64,000 bases of DNA from Tribonema minus (GCA_017506865.1 JAFCMP010000212.1:620001-684000), one strand, 5' to 3'; positions 11,240-23,654 are shown, counted from the stretch's first letter. The notes: a model not told the origin generated them from the letters alone. Numbers and translations are program-made.

Positions 11240-13848
11240 CTCCGCGTTGCTGTCGCTGTGGAGCCACGCCACCACCGCCGCCGCGGTGAACTCGTCCGCC
11301 GCCGCCGCCGTAGCGCGCGTGCCGCTGCGCTGCTGCCTGCTGCCGTGCCGCTTGCCGAGCGCTGCTGCTGCTGCCGTCCCTGGCGCAGCCGCCGCCGCAG
11401 CGGCTGGCCCTGCTGCGGGTCTGCGAGCGGCCGCCACAGCGCGCATATGGAGCCGTGAGCGAATGCTGCCGACGAGGTGCGCCTCTAGTGCAGCCGCCGT
11501 GGAGCAGCGCATGTCATGGCAGCGCATGCGGCACTGCGCGCCGCGGTGCAGCAGCGTTCGTGCTCGTTTGCGGCACGGTGCGGGCAGCGATGGCGCGAGT
11601 GCCTTGCCCTGGCGTGCACGTCTGCTGACCCTCTGCGCTTTGCGCAGCCGCTGATGTCAATGCGTCAACAAAGACATGCCGCGCGGCGCCGGCGCGCGCT
11701 GACGCGGCCGCAGGCGCTGCGCAGCGTGTGCACGGCACGAGCGCGCGCGTGATTGCAGCGAATGCGCTACCTTGTGTGAGGCAACGAGTGCACAGCATGT
11801 ACAAGCCAGCATCCGCGCCGCGCTGCCGCTCACCTCAGCTGTGCCTGGGCGGGTGAATGCCGCGCGCTGCCGCCGCCGCCGCCGCCGCCGCTGCCGTGCA
11901 TCCTCTCCATGCGCACGCTGGAGCCATACGACAGCGGGCTGCCCTCGTTGCTGGAGGACCCCGACTCAACGCTCAGCAGTATCTCCGGCGACATGCTGCG
12001 TGGCGCACACCGTGTTGAGAAAAGGATGTCAGCAGCGATCACAGCGAGCTCCGCGGGTGCAGGCGTGCTTGAGTGCGGGCCCTCGGGGAGCGGCAGCAGC
12101 AGCGCTGACGGAGCCGCACGGGAGTAGCATCATCGGCGGCGGCGGCAGCAACGACGATGAGGGTGGCGAACAGAACAGAGCGATTCCGCAGTGCATGAGC
12201 ACGGCTGAGCAATGCCTGAGCTGCTGAGAAGCCAGGCCTCGGCACGCGACGGCGCTCTGCGCACTGCGCATAGGTCGCTGCAGCCAAGCCGCCGCTACGG
12301 CGGCGCCGCGCTGCCGCATAACGTACCTGCTGGGCGCCGGCGCCAACATTGCGCCCGACATGAGCAGCGGGTCCAGGCTCGGCCGCGTGCGCTTGCACCG
12401 CGCAGCAGCCGCGGCGCTCACGGTTGCGCGCTTGCCGCCGCTCGCGCCGCCGCCGCCGTGCGCCGCCGTCGCCGCCATGCTGTTGCTGGTGGCAGAGAGA
12501 GCGTCAGCGGCGCTGACGACAGCGGAATCACCGCTGCTGCTGCTGTCGCGCCGGGCGGCGGCCGCGGCGACGCGGCCAGGCACGTGCACCGCGCCTCCGC
12601 TTTTGCCCCCCCCCCCGCTCGCGCCGGTGCCAGAGCCTGCACACCAGCTGCCGCTGCCCCAGCTCTCCACGCTGCCGCTGCACACGCTCTGCACGCTGCT
12701 GCCGTTGGCGCTGAGCGTACCGGGCGTGCTGCTGGCAGCGGCAATGGCGCGCGAGCGCGGCGGGAACGGGGCGGCGTGCGCGGCGGCGGCGCCAGCGATG
12801 CCGCTGCCGAGCGGCAGGTCGAGATCGAGCGCCTGCGCCGACTGCAGTACGTCTGCGGCGGCGGCAGCAGCGACGGCACGGGACAAGCGAGCAGTGGGCG
12901 TTAGGGAGGAAACGCACAAAACAGAGCTGGGGCAGCGTCAAGAGGACCAATGTCAACACTGGCGCTGATGCCACTGGACACTTGGCATGTATGCTCATCA
13001 GACCTCATGGCACTGCTTTCTGGTGCGTAAGCTACAACGAAGACCCCCTTGATGTGCATGGGCAGCGTCGACGCATTCCGCCAGCGACGACATCACCGGC
13101 GAGAGCACTGTTGAGCACACAGCCGCACGTGCACCCTTCGACTGCAGCCGATGCGCATACCGATGCCAGCGCCGCAGAGCGGTGCTACGTGGCATACCTG
13201 CATCTGTCTCGCTGCCGCCGCCAATGCCGATGCTGTCTGACCACTGCTGCCGCTGCTGTCGCCGTCGAGCCAGGACTTCATCTCCTGCGCGTCCCTCTCC
13301 AAGAGCAGGCTGCAGCTGTTGTTGCTCACGCTCACAGCCAGCCCCTGCGCCGTCCCGTGGCCGCTGCCGCCGCGGCCGCCGCCACCGCCGCAACCGCTGC
13401 CGCCGCCACCACCGCCGCCGCTGCCGCTGCCGCAGTCGCTGCATGCCACGAACTCTGTAAAAAGCACGCCTTCATTTGCCGCTGCAGCTGCACTGTCAAG
13501 CTCTGTTCTCCAAGTTCTCCACGGTCATGAGTGGCGAGTCACGCCGCCGCCGCTGCTGCTGCTGCTGCTGCTGCTGCGACGGCGTTGACGATGAGCCCGA
13601 ACTGCACACCGACCGCGCGTGGCTGTCCTCGTCCGCCCACAGCTGCATGGTCGCGTGCAGCCCGGAGGCCGTGATGGTAGTCCAAGAAGCCCTATCGCCG
13701 CTGCCGCCGCAGTTGCTGTGCGGACTGCCCGCACGCGCCGCTGCGGCCGTTGCGGCGCACAGGCGCACGCGCTCGCTGCCCCACATCCCGCTGTCCTCAC
13801 TGATGCTGTCCTGCAGCCACTGCGCCATCTCCGACAGCTCCGTCCACA
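11240..13848 (-). CDS. Spliced gene for a Ser/Ala/Gly/Gln-rich low-complexity protein
   Basis: No known family is recognised. Five exons can be supported on the minus strand: 13848-13523 (begins VWTELSEMAQWLQDS, ends in a Q8 run and SPLMT), 13454-13198 (ends ALAAAARQMQ before GTATGC), 12852-12327 (ends MLAPAPS before CAG/GTACGT), 11995-11834 (MSPEILLSVESGSSS, ends CTGAG/GTGAGC) and 11420-11240 (ends WLHSDSNAE before GTGACG). The last two junctions fit in phase: two bases left by one exon are completed by the first base of the next, both times. The junction between 13198 and 12852 does not fit directly, so at least one small exon is missing from my model. The protein is mostly disordered, with SP motifs and poly-Gly, poly-Ala and poly-Gln; the first exon has an amphipathic stretch. 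Both ends are undefined. A broken duplicate lies at 9.4-10.5 kb. Confidence 0.5.
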
Positions 13849-14180
13849 CTGGAGGCACCGCGAGCGTTCACTGCCAGTCCCGCTATCGCGAGCCTATTCT
13901 TGAACAATATTATGTGCGACGGCAGCACCATCGCCGCCGCCTGCACGCGCGAACGCAGCTCACCGCCGCCACCGCTGCCGCCGTGCGCCGCCGTGCTTGG
14001 GCTGCGACTAGGGCTAAGCGAGCCCATGGGGCTGACGATGCGCGTCTGCAGCAGCAGCAGGGAGCTCGGCACCTGCGCGCCGCCGGCGCCGCCGCTGCTG
14101 CTGCTGCGCCGGTGCCTGCTGCCACCGCCATTGCTGAAGCTGACGCTGCTGGTGGTTGTGTGGTGGTGATGAGCGCGTCA

Positions 14181-14382
14181 AGATGACACGCGCGCAACAC
14201 AGAAGGCATGGGCGCGTGTTGGCTGATGCACGGGCGGCACCGTTGTGCAGCGACGCTGGGGAGGCGCGCTGCCGCGGCGGCGGCAGCAGTCAGCGGCTTG
14301 CTGTCCACGGGTGGGCTGCCGCCGCACTTGTGCGCCTGAGAGATGACGCGCGCGCAACACAGAAGGCATGGGCGCGTGTTGG
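14181..14382. repeat. Direct repeat of 42 bp, 160 bp apart
   Basis: The units 14181-14222 and 14341-14382 are identical except for one base. They contain ACGCGCGCAACACAGAAGG. I see no coding frame shared with a known gene. Confidence 0.85.
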
Positions 14383-14439
14383 TTTGAGAGGCGATGCGGG
14401 ATGACATAGATGGTGGTGTGTGTGAGTGCATGTGTGTAC

Positions 14440-14458
14440 GGGGGGGGGGGGGGGGGGC
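14440..14458. repeat. Poly-G run
   Basis: A run of about 17 G interrupts the GC-rich stretch. Similar C or G runs occur at 1362, 7981, 20831, 23090, 41551, 52427 and 59126. Confidence 0.8.
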
Positions 14459-14989
14459 GGCCGCGGAGGGTGCAGCATAGCTTTGGGAGCTGTCACAAGG
14501 AGCAACATCATTGCTTTGAAATGCAGCTTGCATTGCACAGGTCGGCGTGCAAGGCTCCGTGCACACTTGGCTTCAGAAACAGGCAGCACGCGGTTCGGGT
14601 CTGCCCTAACCCTAAACCTGCTGTGAGCGTGCGCGCAATTCAAGACCTGCTGCGAACACTGCAAAGGGAGGTGCTGGGCAATCATCCGCCGCATCACATC
14701 GGTACGCACCCTGGAGAATATCGGCGGTTCCGACGAAGGGGGGGAGGGGGGGGGGCAATGAGGCCACGCGATAGAGGTGCACTGCGCAGCACTGCGTTTA
14801 CAGTGCTGGGCGTTGAGCTCGCGCGCACCGCAGCCACGTGTCGCCTGCCATTCCGTACTTTTTTTCCACCGGATGACGACATCATGCTGCGATACAATGC
14901 TCCGCAGCGCATGCTGATCAACATAGTCACTGTGGCTCTAGCTGTCTCTTTACCTAGCAGGCAGAGACCGCGTGCAGCATCATGTTGAC

Positions 14990-15795
14990 GGCCGCGTCCT
15001 GCGTGCGCGCGCCGCCGGCAGTGCTCCCAGCGCCAGTGGCCTGTGAGAGTTACAAGAAATGGCAGTAATTTGAAGTGGGCAGGGCGACACCTCCCCCACA
15101 AGAGAATCCCACTCCTTCAAGCAGTTGTGATGAGAGCAACACACTCCTGCAGGAGCAAGGAAACATCGTTTACGCTGCCATGGCAGCAAGTAGGAGTGCC
15201 CAGGGAAGACGTCGATCATGCGCTCTGAGAAGATTGAGTCAAGCAATAGTGCGAGTGCAGAACATTAAAACGAGAGCACCGAACACATGCGCCGCACCCT
15301 ACACGATGACAGCCTTCACATTTACATCGGAGGAGCAGTCGGCATAAATCCATAGTGCAGTCGGCATTAGACTAGACAGACGACAACTACCCGCGTCAGT
15401 TTGCAAGGGGTATTCAGCTGGATCGAATTATTATGCAGCTGACACATGCACAGCAGCCAGTGCCAGTTGGGGGGGACAGACGCATCATGTGAATCAGGTG
15501 CCCTGAAGCGCGCTGCCATTTTTTCTTCAAAGTGCCCTTCAACGCCCTGTACTTCAAGCCCTAGCGCGTACGTGACGTGTCGTACAGCAGGCTTTTCGAC
15601 AATGTGATGATCCTGACAATCAACACGAAAGGGTTGCCTGAATTTCGGGGGTTTCCCGACTTTTCAGCTCTCTCTTGAACAAGCCGAGACGCCACAGGGC
15701 TGCCCGAAAGGTTCAGCAACGAGATGAGATCGACACGTGGTGGACACATGGGTGGTGGACACTGATGGACACACGGACACGACACCAAGGCTAAG
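14990..15795. other. Upstream region of the nucleotide-sugar transporter
   Basis: The sequence shifts from GC-rich to more AT-rich at about 15.3 kb. Immediately before the transporter start there are short repeated GGTGGACAC / GATGGACACACGG units (15737-15785), which could be 5' leader or promoter sequence. No TATA box or initiator is clear. Confidence 0.3.
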
Positions 15796-18700
15796 ATGAC
15801 CGCTGCTGAAAAGTCGCTGAAGAACTACCAAACAAAACGGCAGGTCCAGGCCATAGCGCTCGTTACCCTTGTGGTCCAAAACTCCGCATTGGCACTGTTG
15901 ATGCGATACAGCAGGCGCGTTCCAGTGAAGGAAGGGTCTCTCTACGCGGCGTCTACGGCTGTGGTGTGCGCGGAGGTGGTGAAGGTAGCTGCGAGCCTCC
16001 TGCTTCAACTGAAGGTGAGCCATAACTCACCGAGTGTGTTTGAAGTTAGTTTTTTGTTTGAACTTGAGAGTGGTGTGTGTCTGACTAACCCCCACTAACC
16101 CCCACCACAGGCACTCCTGGCCATGAGCGCGCCTCCGAGTCGATGGCATAGCTGGGCACAGATCGATGCGATTCGAAAGCAGACTGTCAGCTGCGCTTTA
16201 TATCACTCCAAATCGATCTGATTTTTTTTTTCATTGTAACTTTCTTGTAACTTTCTTACTGACAGACTGTGTTACAGTTACTGTAGAAGAACCAGGCGGA
16301 TCGAATCCAACGTTGCACTCGTCGGCTGTAAGCCCGCTTGAAGCTGCAGGTGTGCGCTTAAACATTCGATGCCCTTATGGACAAGTGACTTCGCCGACAC
16401 AAGCAAGTGCCAATGTTTGTGCATCGATTCGCTGACAGACCGAGAACTGGTCAACTCGTGGTTCTGATTGATGTGGTTAACTTACTGGCAGCCAACCACT
16501 ATTCAAGCACGCCCTGTCGTCAAGCTGGTACATCTGCAAGCGCTCCTGCAGGCACTTCCAACTGTATCAAAATCTCTACTTGTTCTAACTGTATCAAAAT
16601 CTCTCTTTGTAAGGTAGGCGCACTTTGCATCAGACTTCTCGACCAGATCCCCACTGGCCCAATTGCCTCACATGCATGCAGTGCGATTCACACTGCAGGG
16701 GCCCCTCTCCCCAAACTACCGCAACGGGTTCAATTTGCTAACAAACCAGACATAAAGTGTGGTGGATTTTCCCCAGATTCATTGAGCTGTTAAGCAGGGG
16801 CACTTTCACCCGCACTAAAAGGTATTTGCACTATCTGCCAGTGGTCGCGACCATGACGGTCCGACATACTACTGTCATTGACAATGTCTGTAATATCTTT
16901 CTCAGCAAGATTACCAGTTGCCCTATGTACATGTACATCGCACCACGTCAGGCTTCGGCGTGAAACCACCTAAACGTTATTCCTATTATTATATTAACAT
17001 GGGCTGCTACAGTAGCTTGAAAGCATTTCTTTTTTCAAATTGACAATTCAATTTGGTTGAATCCAAGACTATTTAGCGTAACCAGCTTACCCTAGTACCA
17101 GTCCTGCTATAACATTCTATGAAGAAACCGGGTGGCCCGGGGTCTAAAACTGCAGTCACTGTGGTCCACTAAACACCCCCCCCTCCCCCGCCATGCTGTC
17201 GCCGACGGGTGCGGCATGGGACCTGCGGAAAAGCGGCACAGTGCACACTGTGGCACAACATGATACAGTCCCGAGTATACTGGCTAACAAGTGCCTGATT
17301 CAGCACAACATCATATCATGATGGTACATTCAAGGCTTTCTGTTTAAGCTTTTCTGTTATCATGGATACTGTTACACAACAACATTCAACTTCAAGTTGT
17401 CAACATGCATGCGCCGCAGAGATGGGCCATACTAGTAGGGCCATTGTTCAACTGGTCGCGCTTACAGCGATATAATTCTGAACCATTGACAACTGCATGC
17501 ATCGCAGAGATGGCTCCTACTATGGTTTTACCAGGGCCGGTGTTGAACCGGTCGCACTTACCGCAATAAAAATCGGAACAAGTACGCGTGCAGCTACCTA
17601 CTCAACAACTTGTAGCAATGGCTACCATAGATGGATTGTTGAATGTCATATTATGCTAGAAGCTTGACATGTATGCACCATCTGCGGAAGCTGCGTGTGT
17701 TAGTTTGCTTTCACAGATTGCATCTAGGACTTCGGAAGAGGGCCGACCAACAAAAAGGCCCAGACAGCCTGAGCCTGAGCCTCCCAGAACGATAACACGT
17801 GCGTCTTACGCTTCGCTTTCAACCAGTCTTATGTCTGGCTAATGTGGAATCACCCACCCATGTGTGTTCGAGTTGGCGAGAGAATGTGTTATGGGAACGT
17901 ACCGTGTAGAGACCATCTGTGAAGAAATTTTGCAGTCAAGTCAACGGTTGCAATACTCAATGGACTGATTGATAGCACTCGATATGCCATTGGGATTATA
18001 TTTCTATGAAAGCCCAAGGGAATAACAGTACTATGTCCAGAACCAGACTGTGTGTGTCAATTGATGAATCAATGAATGTAGTTAAATGTATCAAGCCAAC
18101 CAGTATTATAGTAAGAATATATGATGACTTCAACTTCATAGAGATACTTCAATTTTGTTGTTTGGGCGATAAACTCATGTTGCTTAAATTGCATCCGGAG
18201 TCCGGTTCGCTTTCACGCCAAGTAAGACCGTTATGGCAGGTGTAACAGTTACAGTTTTGACAATAATATATACTATAAGGTACTAGCAGCAGTCACTGTG
18301 TGAATGAAACGGAGCTACAGATGAGAGGACAGCAGTGATGTTGAGATCAGGAAGTGAAGGCACCACTCAGACTGAGTGATGAAGTCCGAGTCGGCTGAAA
18401 GTCTCTGATGAGCACTGAATCAGTGCACTTCTCAAACGAACTTTTGAAATTGCACTTCCCTATTTGGCGCAATGACATTGATGTGTAAGTTCATTGAACA
18501 AGTTGATTATGTTATATCTCACTAACCTCAGCGTTAGGATCAAACCTGTTACGTATCGCATCTCTAGGCTTGAACATCTTTTTTCCATGCAAGCAAAACT
18601 GTAATTGAGCAAAATGCCATGTAAACGGTTCACACCTGACAGTGTGAGTCCCGGGGCCCACTTTGAAATCAGGTCCTGTTTTTGCAACTCAAATCTCATG

Positions 18701-21173
18701 GCGGCAAGCGCCGACGCAATTCATGCACAGCGTGACTTTTACACGCGTCAGGCACTGCCCAAGGCAATCACACTGACTATCACATTGCGACAGAATCTGA
18801 TGTGCACATGCCATCACTGACTTTGTCTTCAGCATGTCAGCATGTCCGGGACCTGGGTCACTTGCCACCAGACACCTTAAAAGGCCGGCCATATGCATGG
18901 TACTACATAGTATGGGCTCATTTGATTTGCAATCTGAAGATGGACGCAACCACTGTGACACTTGTTGATCACTTTTGTTCTGCATGACACTGTCAACAGG
19001 ATGACCGAGATCTCCGAGGGCTGTGGCAGACAGTCAAGAGGGACATCTTCTGCCAACCGTGGGACACGCAAAAAATGGCCGTTCCAGCAGCCCTTTACTG
19101 CATGCAGAACAACCTCGCCTATATAGCCATCTCCAACCTAGACAGCCCCACATACCAGTTGCTGTATCAAATGAAGATCCTCACCACGGCCACATTCAGT
19201 GTGACACTGCTCGGACATGCTTTGAATGCACAGCAGTGGGCAAGCCTCTGCATGCTTGTCGCTGGTGTGGGACTGGTGCAGCTGACTCAAAACAGCACAG
19301 CAAGAAGCAGCTACAGCAGTAGCGGCGGGAGCAGCAGCGAATTCGCTCAGAACAGTATGATGGGCCTTGCTGCAGTCGCTGCGGCTTGCGTGACCAGTGG
19401 CTTTGCAGGCGTATACTTTGAAAAGGTTCTCAAAGCCAGCAATGTATCCATTTGGATCCGCAACATGCAGCTTGCCGGGTATGGTGCTGCCATTGGCCTT
19501 GCAGGCGTGTACGCAGGACCAGATGCAAGAGCCGTTGTAGAACACGGCTTCTTGTATGGGTACAACTGGAAAGTGTGGGGCGCAGTGTTGCTGAATTCTC
19601 TGGGCGGGCTGGTGGTGGCGGTAGGTAAGAGCTGCACGACTAACAGAAGTAGTATACTTAGTAGCGTACTAGTGAATAATATGATACAAATCATTAATAT
19701 ATGTTGACATGTCATAGCATACAGTACAATTTGTTGACAAGAGCCACAATAATTGTGAGCTCCAGCGCAGTGGGTCTGCGACAATGTCCCATGGTATAAC
19801 TGTAAAACACAACCCAACTTGTTGAATGTACGCAACATCATACCTCATTCCGAAAGGTTAGGGTGGTCGGAAAGGATAGGGTGGTATGCATCTTGAAAGT
19901 TGGATCATCAGCATTTAACTGCTGCAGACGCCGACCACTATATAGTGTCCGACTGTCGGTTTGAATTGCGAGAAACGGGACCTGTATTCAAAACGGGCCC
20001 CACAGGGGTGAACTCTGCAGAATCTGATGGACTTTTCTGAATCATGATGATGTAGATGCAATAGTCAATTGCAAAAATATATATATTTTTTTCTACGGTC
20101 AGGATCTTGAGATATATTATGTTGAAGCTTGGACTTGAACATCAACCTCAACTGTGAAGTTTGACTAAGTACGGAAATTCAACTACAAATTGAAGTTTGA
20201 AAAGTGCAGTAGTACTCATCATGGTATCCTCACGAACTTCAACACTGGTCCCTTCCCCTAATAACCTCAACATTGTGTTGAAAATCAGCAGCGAACGCTG
20301 GCAGGGTTCAACCAGACTTCGCCAAAGTGGTTGGATGCTGGGTCCCGTTTTCGCAATTCAGGTCCCTTTTTCGCAATTCAATCCCTGACAGTCTTAGTAA
20401 CTTAGTCTTTTTTACATTGTCAGTCTGTGTCACAGTGAGAGCCATCTGTCGAGCTTCAAGATAAATCATTAAATATATCCTGTCGTTGATACATGCAATG
20501 CCTTGCAAGCTTGAGCTCATCACGTCAGTAACTTGCTGCTGCCTGGCTGCAATAATTTCAATGAAGGTTGAGATAATGCCATCAGAGCATGATGCCATCA
20601 GTGACCAAACTGCATCTGAGGTTGCCGCTTAAGTTGGTGCACAGTTGCAGAATGTTCAAGTTGGCTGCGCCCCCTATCATGACAAGCCTCAGGGCACAAT
20701 TTAAAATTGCTACTGATGCACACTTGAAGTCTGAGGCAGATGGTAGTTCACAATTGAGTCAATATGCTAAATTTGCATGATTAAATACATTGTATGCATG
20801 TGGCGGCCGTCAGCATATCTCAACCATGGACCCCCCCCCCCCCTCCCCCCCATGTCCACCTGCAGTGGTCAAATACGCCGACAACGTCGTGAAAGGCTTC
20901 GCCACGTCGATCTCCATCCTCATGACAAGCATTTTCTCATTAGTCTTCTTCAACTTCAACTTCAACATCCGGTTTATGGCTGGCGCTGCAATGGTCATCT
21001 ACAGCACGTACCTTTACGGGCAAGTACGCCCAGTTGCCTCTGCTGCAGCCGCTGCTTCTGGGCAGCTGGACCGCCTGGAGCTGAACCTCAAAGAAAGTGA
21101 CACAGATAAGGGAGATACGGTGGCGCAGGAGCCTTTACTGTTGACACCGCAGGCCTCAACCCGGGCGGGCTGA
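15796..21173 (+). CDS. Nucleotide-sugar transporter (UDP-sugar/CMP-sialic acid type), three exons
   Basis: A Golgi membrane antiporter that carries nucleotide sugars into the lumen for glycosylation. The exons are 15796-16014, 19000-19624 and 20866-21173. The junctions AAG/GTGAGC...CAG/GAT (phase 0) and TAG/GTAAGA...CAG/TGG (phase 1) join into an uninterrupted 383-residue protein, the usual size for the family. Typical family segments are visible: VVQNSALALLMRYSR in helix 1, MQNNLAYIAISNLDSPTYQL, QMKILTTATFSV, GVYFEKVLKAS and VVKYADNVVKGFATSISI. About ten membrane helices are expected and the hydrophobic pattern agrees. The substrate cannot be fixed from sequence alone. In exon 3 the usual hydrophobic stretch is FFNFNFNI, encoded by a TTCAAC repeat that is also widespread in the surrounding noncoding DNA. 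Intron 1 is about 3 kb and intron 2 about 1.2 kb; both contain MITE-derived sequence. Confidence 0.92.
17404..17585. repeat. Diverged tandem duplication in transporter intron 1
   Basis: Two related units of about 80-90 bases begin CATGCATGCGCCGCAGAGATGG and ACTGCATGCATCGCAGAGATGG. Both continue through a TTGTTCAACTGGTCGC / GTTGAACCGGTCGC block to a TCTGAAC / TCGGAAC end. Confidence 0.6.
18622..18692 (-). mobile_element. Fragment of the second MITE family (one terminus)
   Basis: On the minus strand this reads TTGAGTTGCAAAAACAGGACC and on through a GGGCCC/ACC-rich block. It matches the terminal part of the elements at 19961-20381 and 54365-54789. Only one end is present. It lies in intron 1 of the transporter. 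Confidence 0.55.
19961..20381. mobile_element. MITE-like element, family 2, in transporter intron 2
   Basis: About 421 bases, starting TTGAATTGCGAGAAACGGGAC and ending with the complementary TCGCAATTCAA; a second copy of the GAATTGCGAAAA(C)GGGACC motif lies just inside the right end. It aligns over most of its length with 54365-54789. It has no ORF, so it is non-autonomous, and no clear target duplication is visible. It sits wholly inside an intron, so transporter splicing must tolerate it. Confidence 0.7.
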
Positions 21174-21417
21174 CGGAAATGCGGTCAGGCACCAAACAAC
21201 TTCAAGTTGTAGCTTCAAGCGACGCTTTGAGCATGTGCGCAGTGTGCAGCAGCACTCAGTCTTGTTTGGCATCATACACAGACTGAGGGTTACAGTAGTG
21301 CTTGCAATGGGCATCCGACTCGATGCACTTCCAGGCGCGCAGCAGCGCATGTGACCACACATGTCACACCATGACAATATTTATGGAGCACACTGTGGCA
21401 CCTACCGTTCTACTGGC

Positions 21418-21600
21418 AGCGCCATTGCTGGGGCAGTTCGAGCCCTTGCTGCCAGAACCCGGGCCGCTACGGAGGCTTCCGCTCCAAGGTTTTCCACGTT
21501 TTCTGCTTTTTACAATCTTGACGCAAAAAGCGGCACTTTTGAGAAAAATAATGCAGCAGTTTCTGTGGAGTTTCTAGGACAGACACATAATCAGATATAT
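21418..21600 (+). CDS. Possible isolated exon downstream of the transporter
   Basis: After a CTACTGGCAG acceptor-like site the plus frame reads SAIAGAVRALAARTRAATEA and later SAFYNLDAKSGTFEKNN before VEFLG. It has ordinary protein composition, and an AG/GACAG boundary follows. No family or partner exon was found. Confidence 0.25.
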
Positions 21601-22104
21601 TGGTTGACATCATGGCCCATATGTTCAGTGAGGTACCGTACATGTCGTTGACAACAAATGTTTGCAGCATCCCATAACACATGCTGGCCTACTGGATGCA
21701 ATTTTGACTGAGCTGTGGCTGCATTGCACTGCAACCTTGGAGTTTGGCAGTTGCAGCCTGACTGAGTGTCACAGTAACTGACGCCAGCACCGTGACTGTG
21801 CCGGGGCCCAACCACGGTTTGCGCCCGCGTCAAGCGCCCACTCGCTGAGGTCATAGATTGCTGACGGCGCTGTCGCCCAGTGGCACTGTCTTTGTGCACC
21901 ACTTCGGTGCAGTGTTCGCCGCTAGTATGTTTTAGTTCTCCTGAGGCTGCAGTGTCTCATAAAGACTGCAGTCACTGTCACACACTGTGTCCGACGATTT
22001 ATCCCTCGTCGTTTCAAGTGTGAGCACGTTGTTTGCAAGGCTTCTTTCAAATTGCTATCCGCATCGCATGGCATCATCATAGTATCACATCGCCAGTGCA
22101 GCAT

Positions 22105-22545
22105 TCAGCATCGCTTTTTTGCATATACTATAGTATTTAATGGAATTCGCGGTCGCTTGTGACTGAGATGGCGTATCTTGAAAGTGGCAATTTTCCACTT
22201 GTCAGCCCCTGGGCCAGCACCCCATGTTTCAAGCTCCCAGTACATCCACTTTGACTCGTGATCAAACCACCTGTGCCTAATTATAGTATATGTGCCCACG
22301 CCATCAGTCACAGCCTGTCTCTATGTATTGTCTCCTCCACATGGTGCAGCAATTTTCACATAATGATTGTGGCGGACCTGGTCGAGAGGCTCATCAACAG
22401 GTTCGGGCAGGCTAGTAGTAGTACCGTGAATACTGCCCAGGGGCACGAGCCCTCACACACACGCCGGCTGCACGAGACTCTGTTGCGGACCTTCGAGCGA
22501 AGCCTACCAGGCGAGGCATGCTTGAAGCGGATCAAGGCGTAAACT
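22105..22545. other. Two short protein-like frames on opposite strands, unassigned
   Basis: A minus frame (22311-22105) reads TYTIIRHRWFDHESKWMYWE followed by LETWGAGPGADKWK. A plus frame (22258-22542) reads IVADLVERLINRFGQASSS and ends GEACLKRIKA before a stop. Both look like old coding sequence, possibly from mobile elements. They overlap only at their 5' ends. I cannot name either one. Confidence 0.3.
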
Positions 22546-22659
22546 TGAAGCTCAGGCACTAAACCGTCTCTTGCAGCCTTGCAAAGGTCCTGCATCGGCA
22601 CCCTAGCCTCAGGCTTGGGCAGCCGCTTAAGGATGTCGCTGACAAGTGAATTGCCAAAC

Positions 22660-22767
22660 TCGTCACAATGTCCTTGTCACTGTTGGCGACTGCGCTCATC
22701 AATCAGCATGTCCTCCATCGCGACCGCACCGCCGGTGTGCCGGCCAACTCCGAGTCGTCACAATGTC
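22660..22767. mobile_element. 82-bp insertion flanked by a 13-bp target duplication
   Basis: TCGTCACAATGTC occurs at 22660-22672 and again at 22755-22767. The 82 bases between them (22673-22754) recur, diverged, at 23400-23476. This is the signature of a small transposed copy, either a SINE-like or a truncated retroelement. No RNA polymerase III boxes were seen. Confidence 0.65.
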
Positions 22768-23399
22768 GTTTTTTGTGTCTAGGTCAAAATTTTAGCAAGC
22801 CGGTGCTATACTATAGTTACTGTAGTAGTTTTACCCTATACCAATGCCATGTGGCACAGCACTTGCTCACTGCACATATGAACACAGACACACAAAGACA
22901 CACACACACACAGTGACTGTGGCACATGCCACAGTGTGCGCGACAGTCACAGTGACTGTGTTATCTTGGTCACTGACAAGTAGCACTGCATTCAAGTTGC
23001 CTTTTTGGTGGAGAGGGGAAAGAGGGGGGGAGCCTGCAGCATGCTCCTAACCCCCTCTGGGGATCCGACCCTGAGGGGGCATGCAATTTGCCCCCCCCCA
23101 AACTTTGAACCCCAAACTTAGTCTACCCGGGGGCCCCCCTTTCTCCTCTCCTCCCTCCTCCCCCTAGTCTTCAAGTTGACCGAAATTTAAATATAGGGAG
23201 TGGTGGGTGGCTATCTCTTCAAAAGTTTTCGCTCCTCGTTGCCTTGGCTGTTGCTCCTCGCGTGCCTCGCACACTACGTAAGTGAAGGTACCGATGCTAT
23301 CATGTCGGCTCGTTGCGTCACACTTTGTGACCCCCCGACATGGGGACCTCTTGCATATTTCAAGTGTCGCAAAAACCTGCTTTGTCAAGCCAAAACATT

Positions 23400-23476
23400 G
23401 CGTCACTGTTGGCGACTGCGCTCAGCAATCAGCATATGTCCTCCATCGCGACCGCACCGCCGGTGTGCCGGCCAAA
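23400..23476. repeat. Second copy of the 82-bp dispersed repeat
   Basis: It shares GTCACTGTTGGCGACTGCGC and ATCGCGACCGCACCGCCGG with the copy at 22673-22754. Its flanks do not show an obvious duplication. Confidence 0.7.
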
Positions 23477-23654
23477 GGAGTGGCCGGGCCTCAAGGTCAC
23501 TGACGGCTTAAGTTTGAATCTACTAGTAATAGTTACTTACGGTACTACGGTATGTTGAAGTTCAACGAAGTTCCCGCCTTAAACTATATATGATGATTAT
23601 ATTATAATAGTGAAAATTACGTAGTAATACGGTCACGGTGACCGTACCTGCCAG

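Noticed and set aside
12212-12968. Long plus-strand frames (up to 230 codons) opposite the low-complexity gene
   Set aside because: GC-rich DNA keeps several frames open here. The minus strand has phase-compatible splice junctions, and the plus frames are Arg/Ala-rich with no domain.
19861-19882. AAGGTTAGGGTGGTCGG pair as a telomere-like tract
   Set aside because: Only two GGTTAGGGTGGT-like units without six-base periodicity; too little to call.
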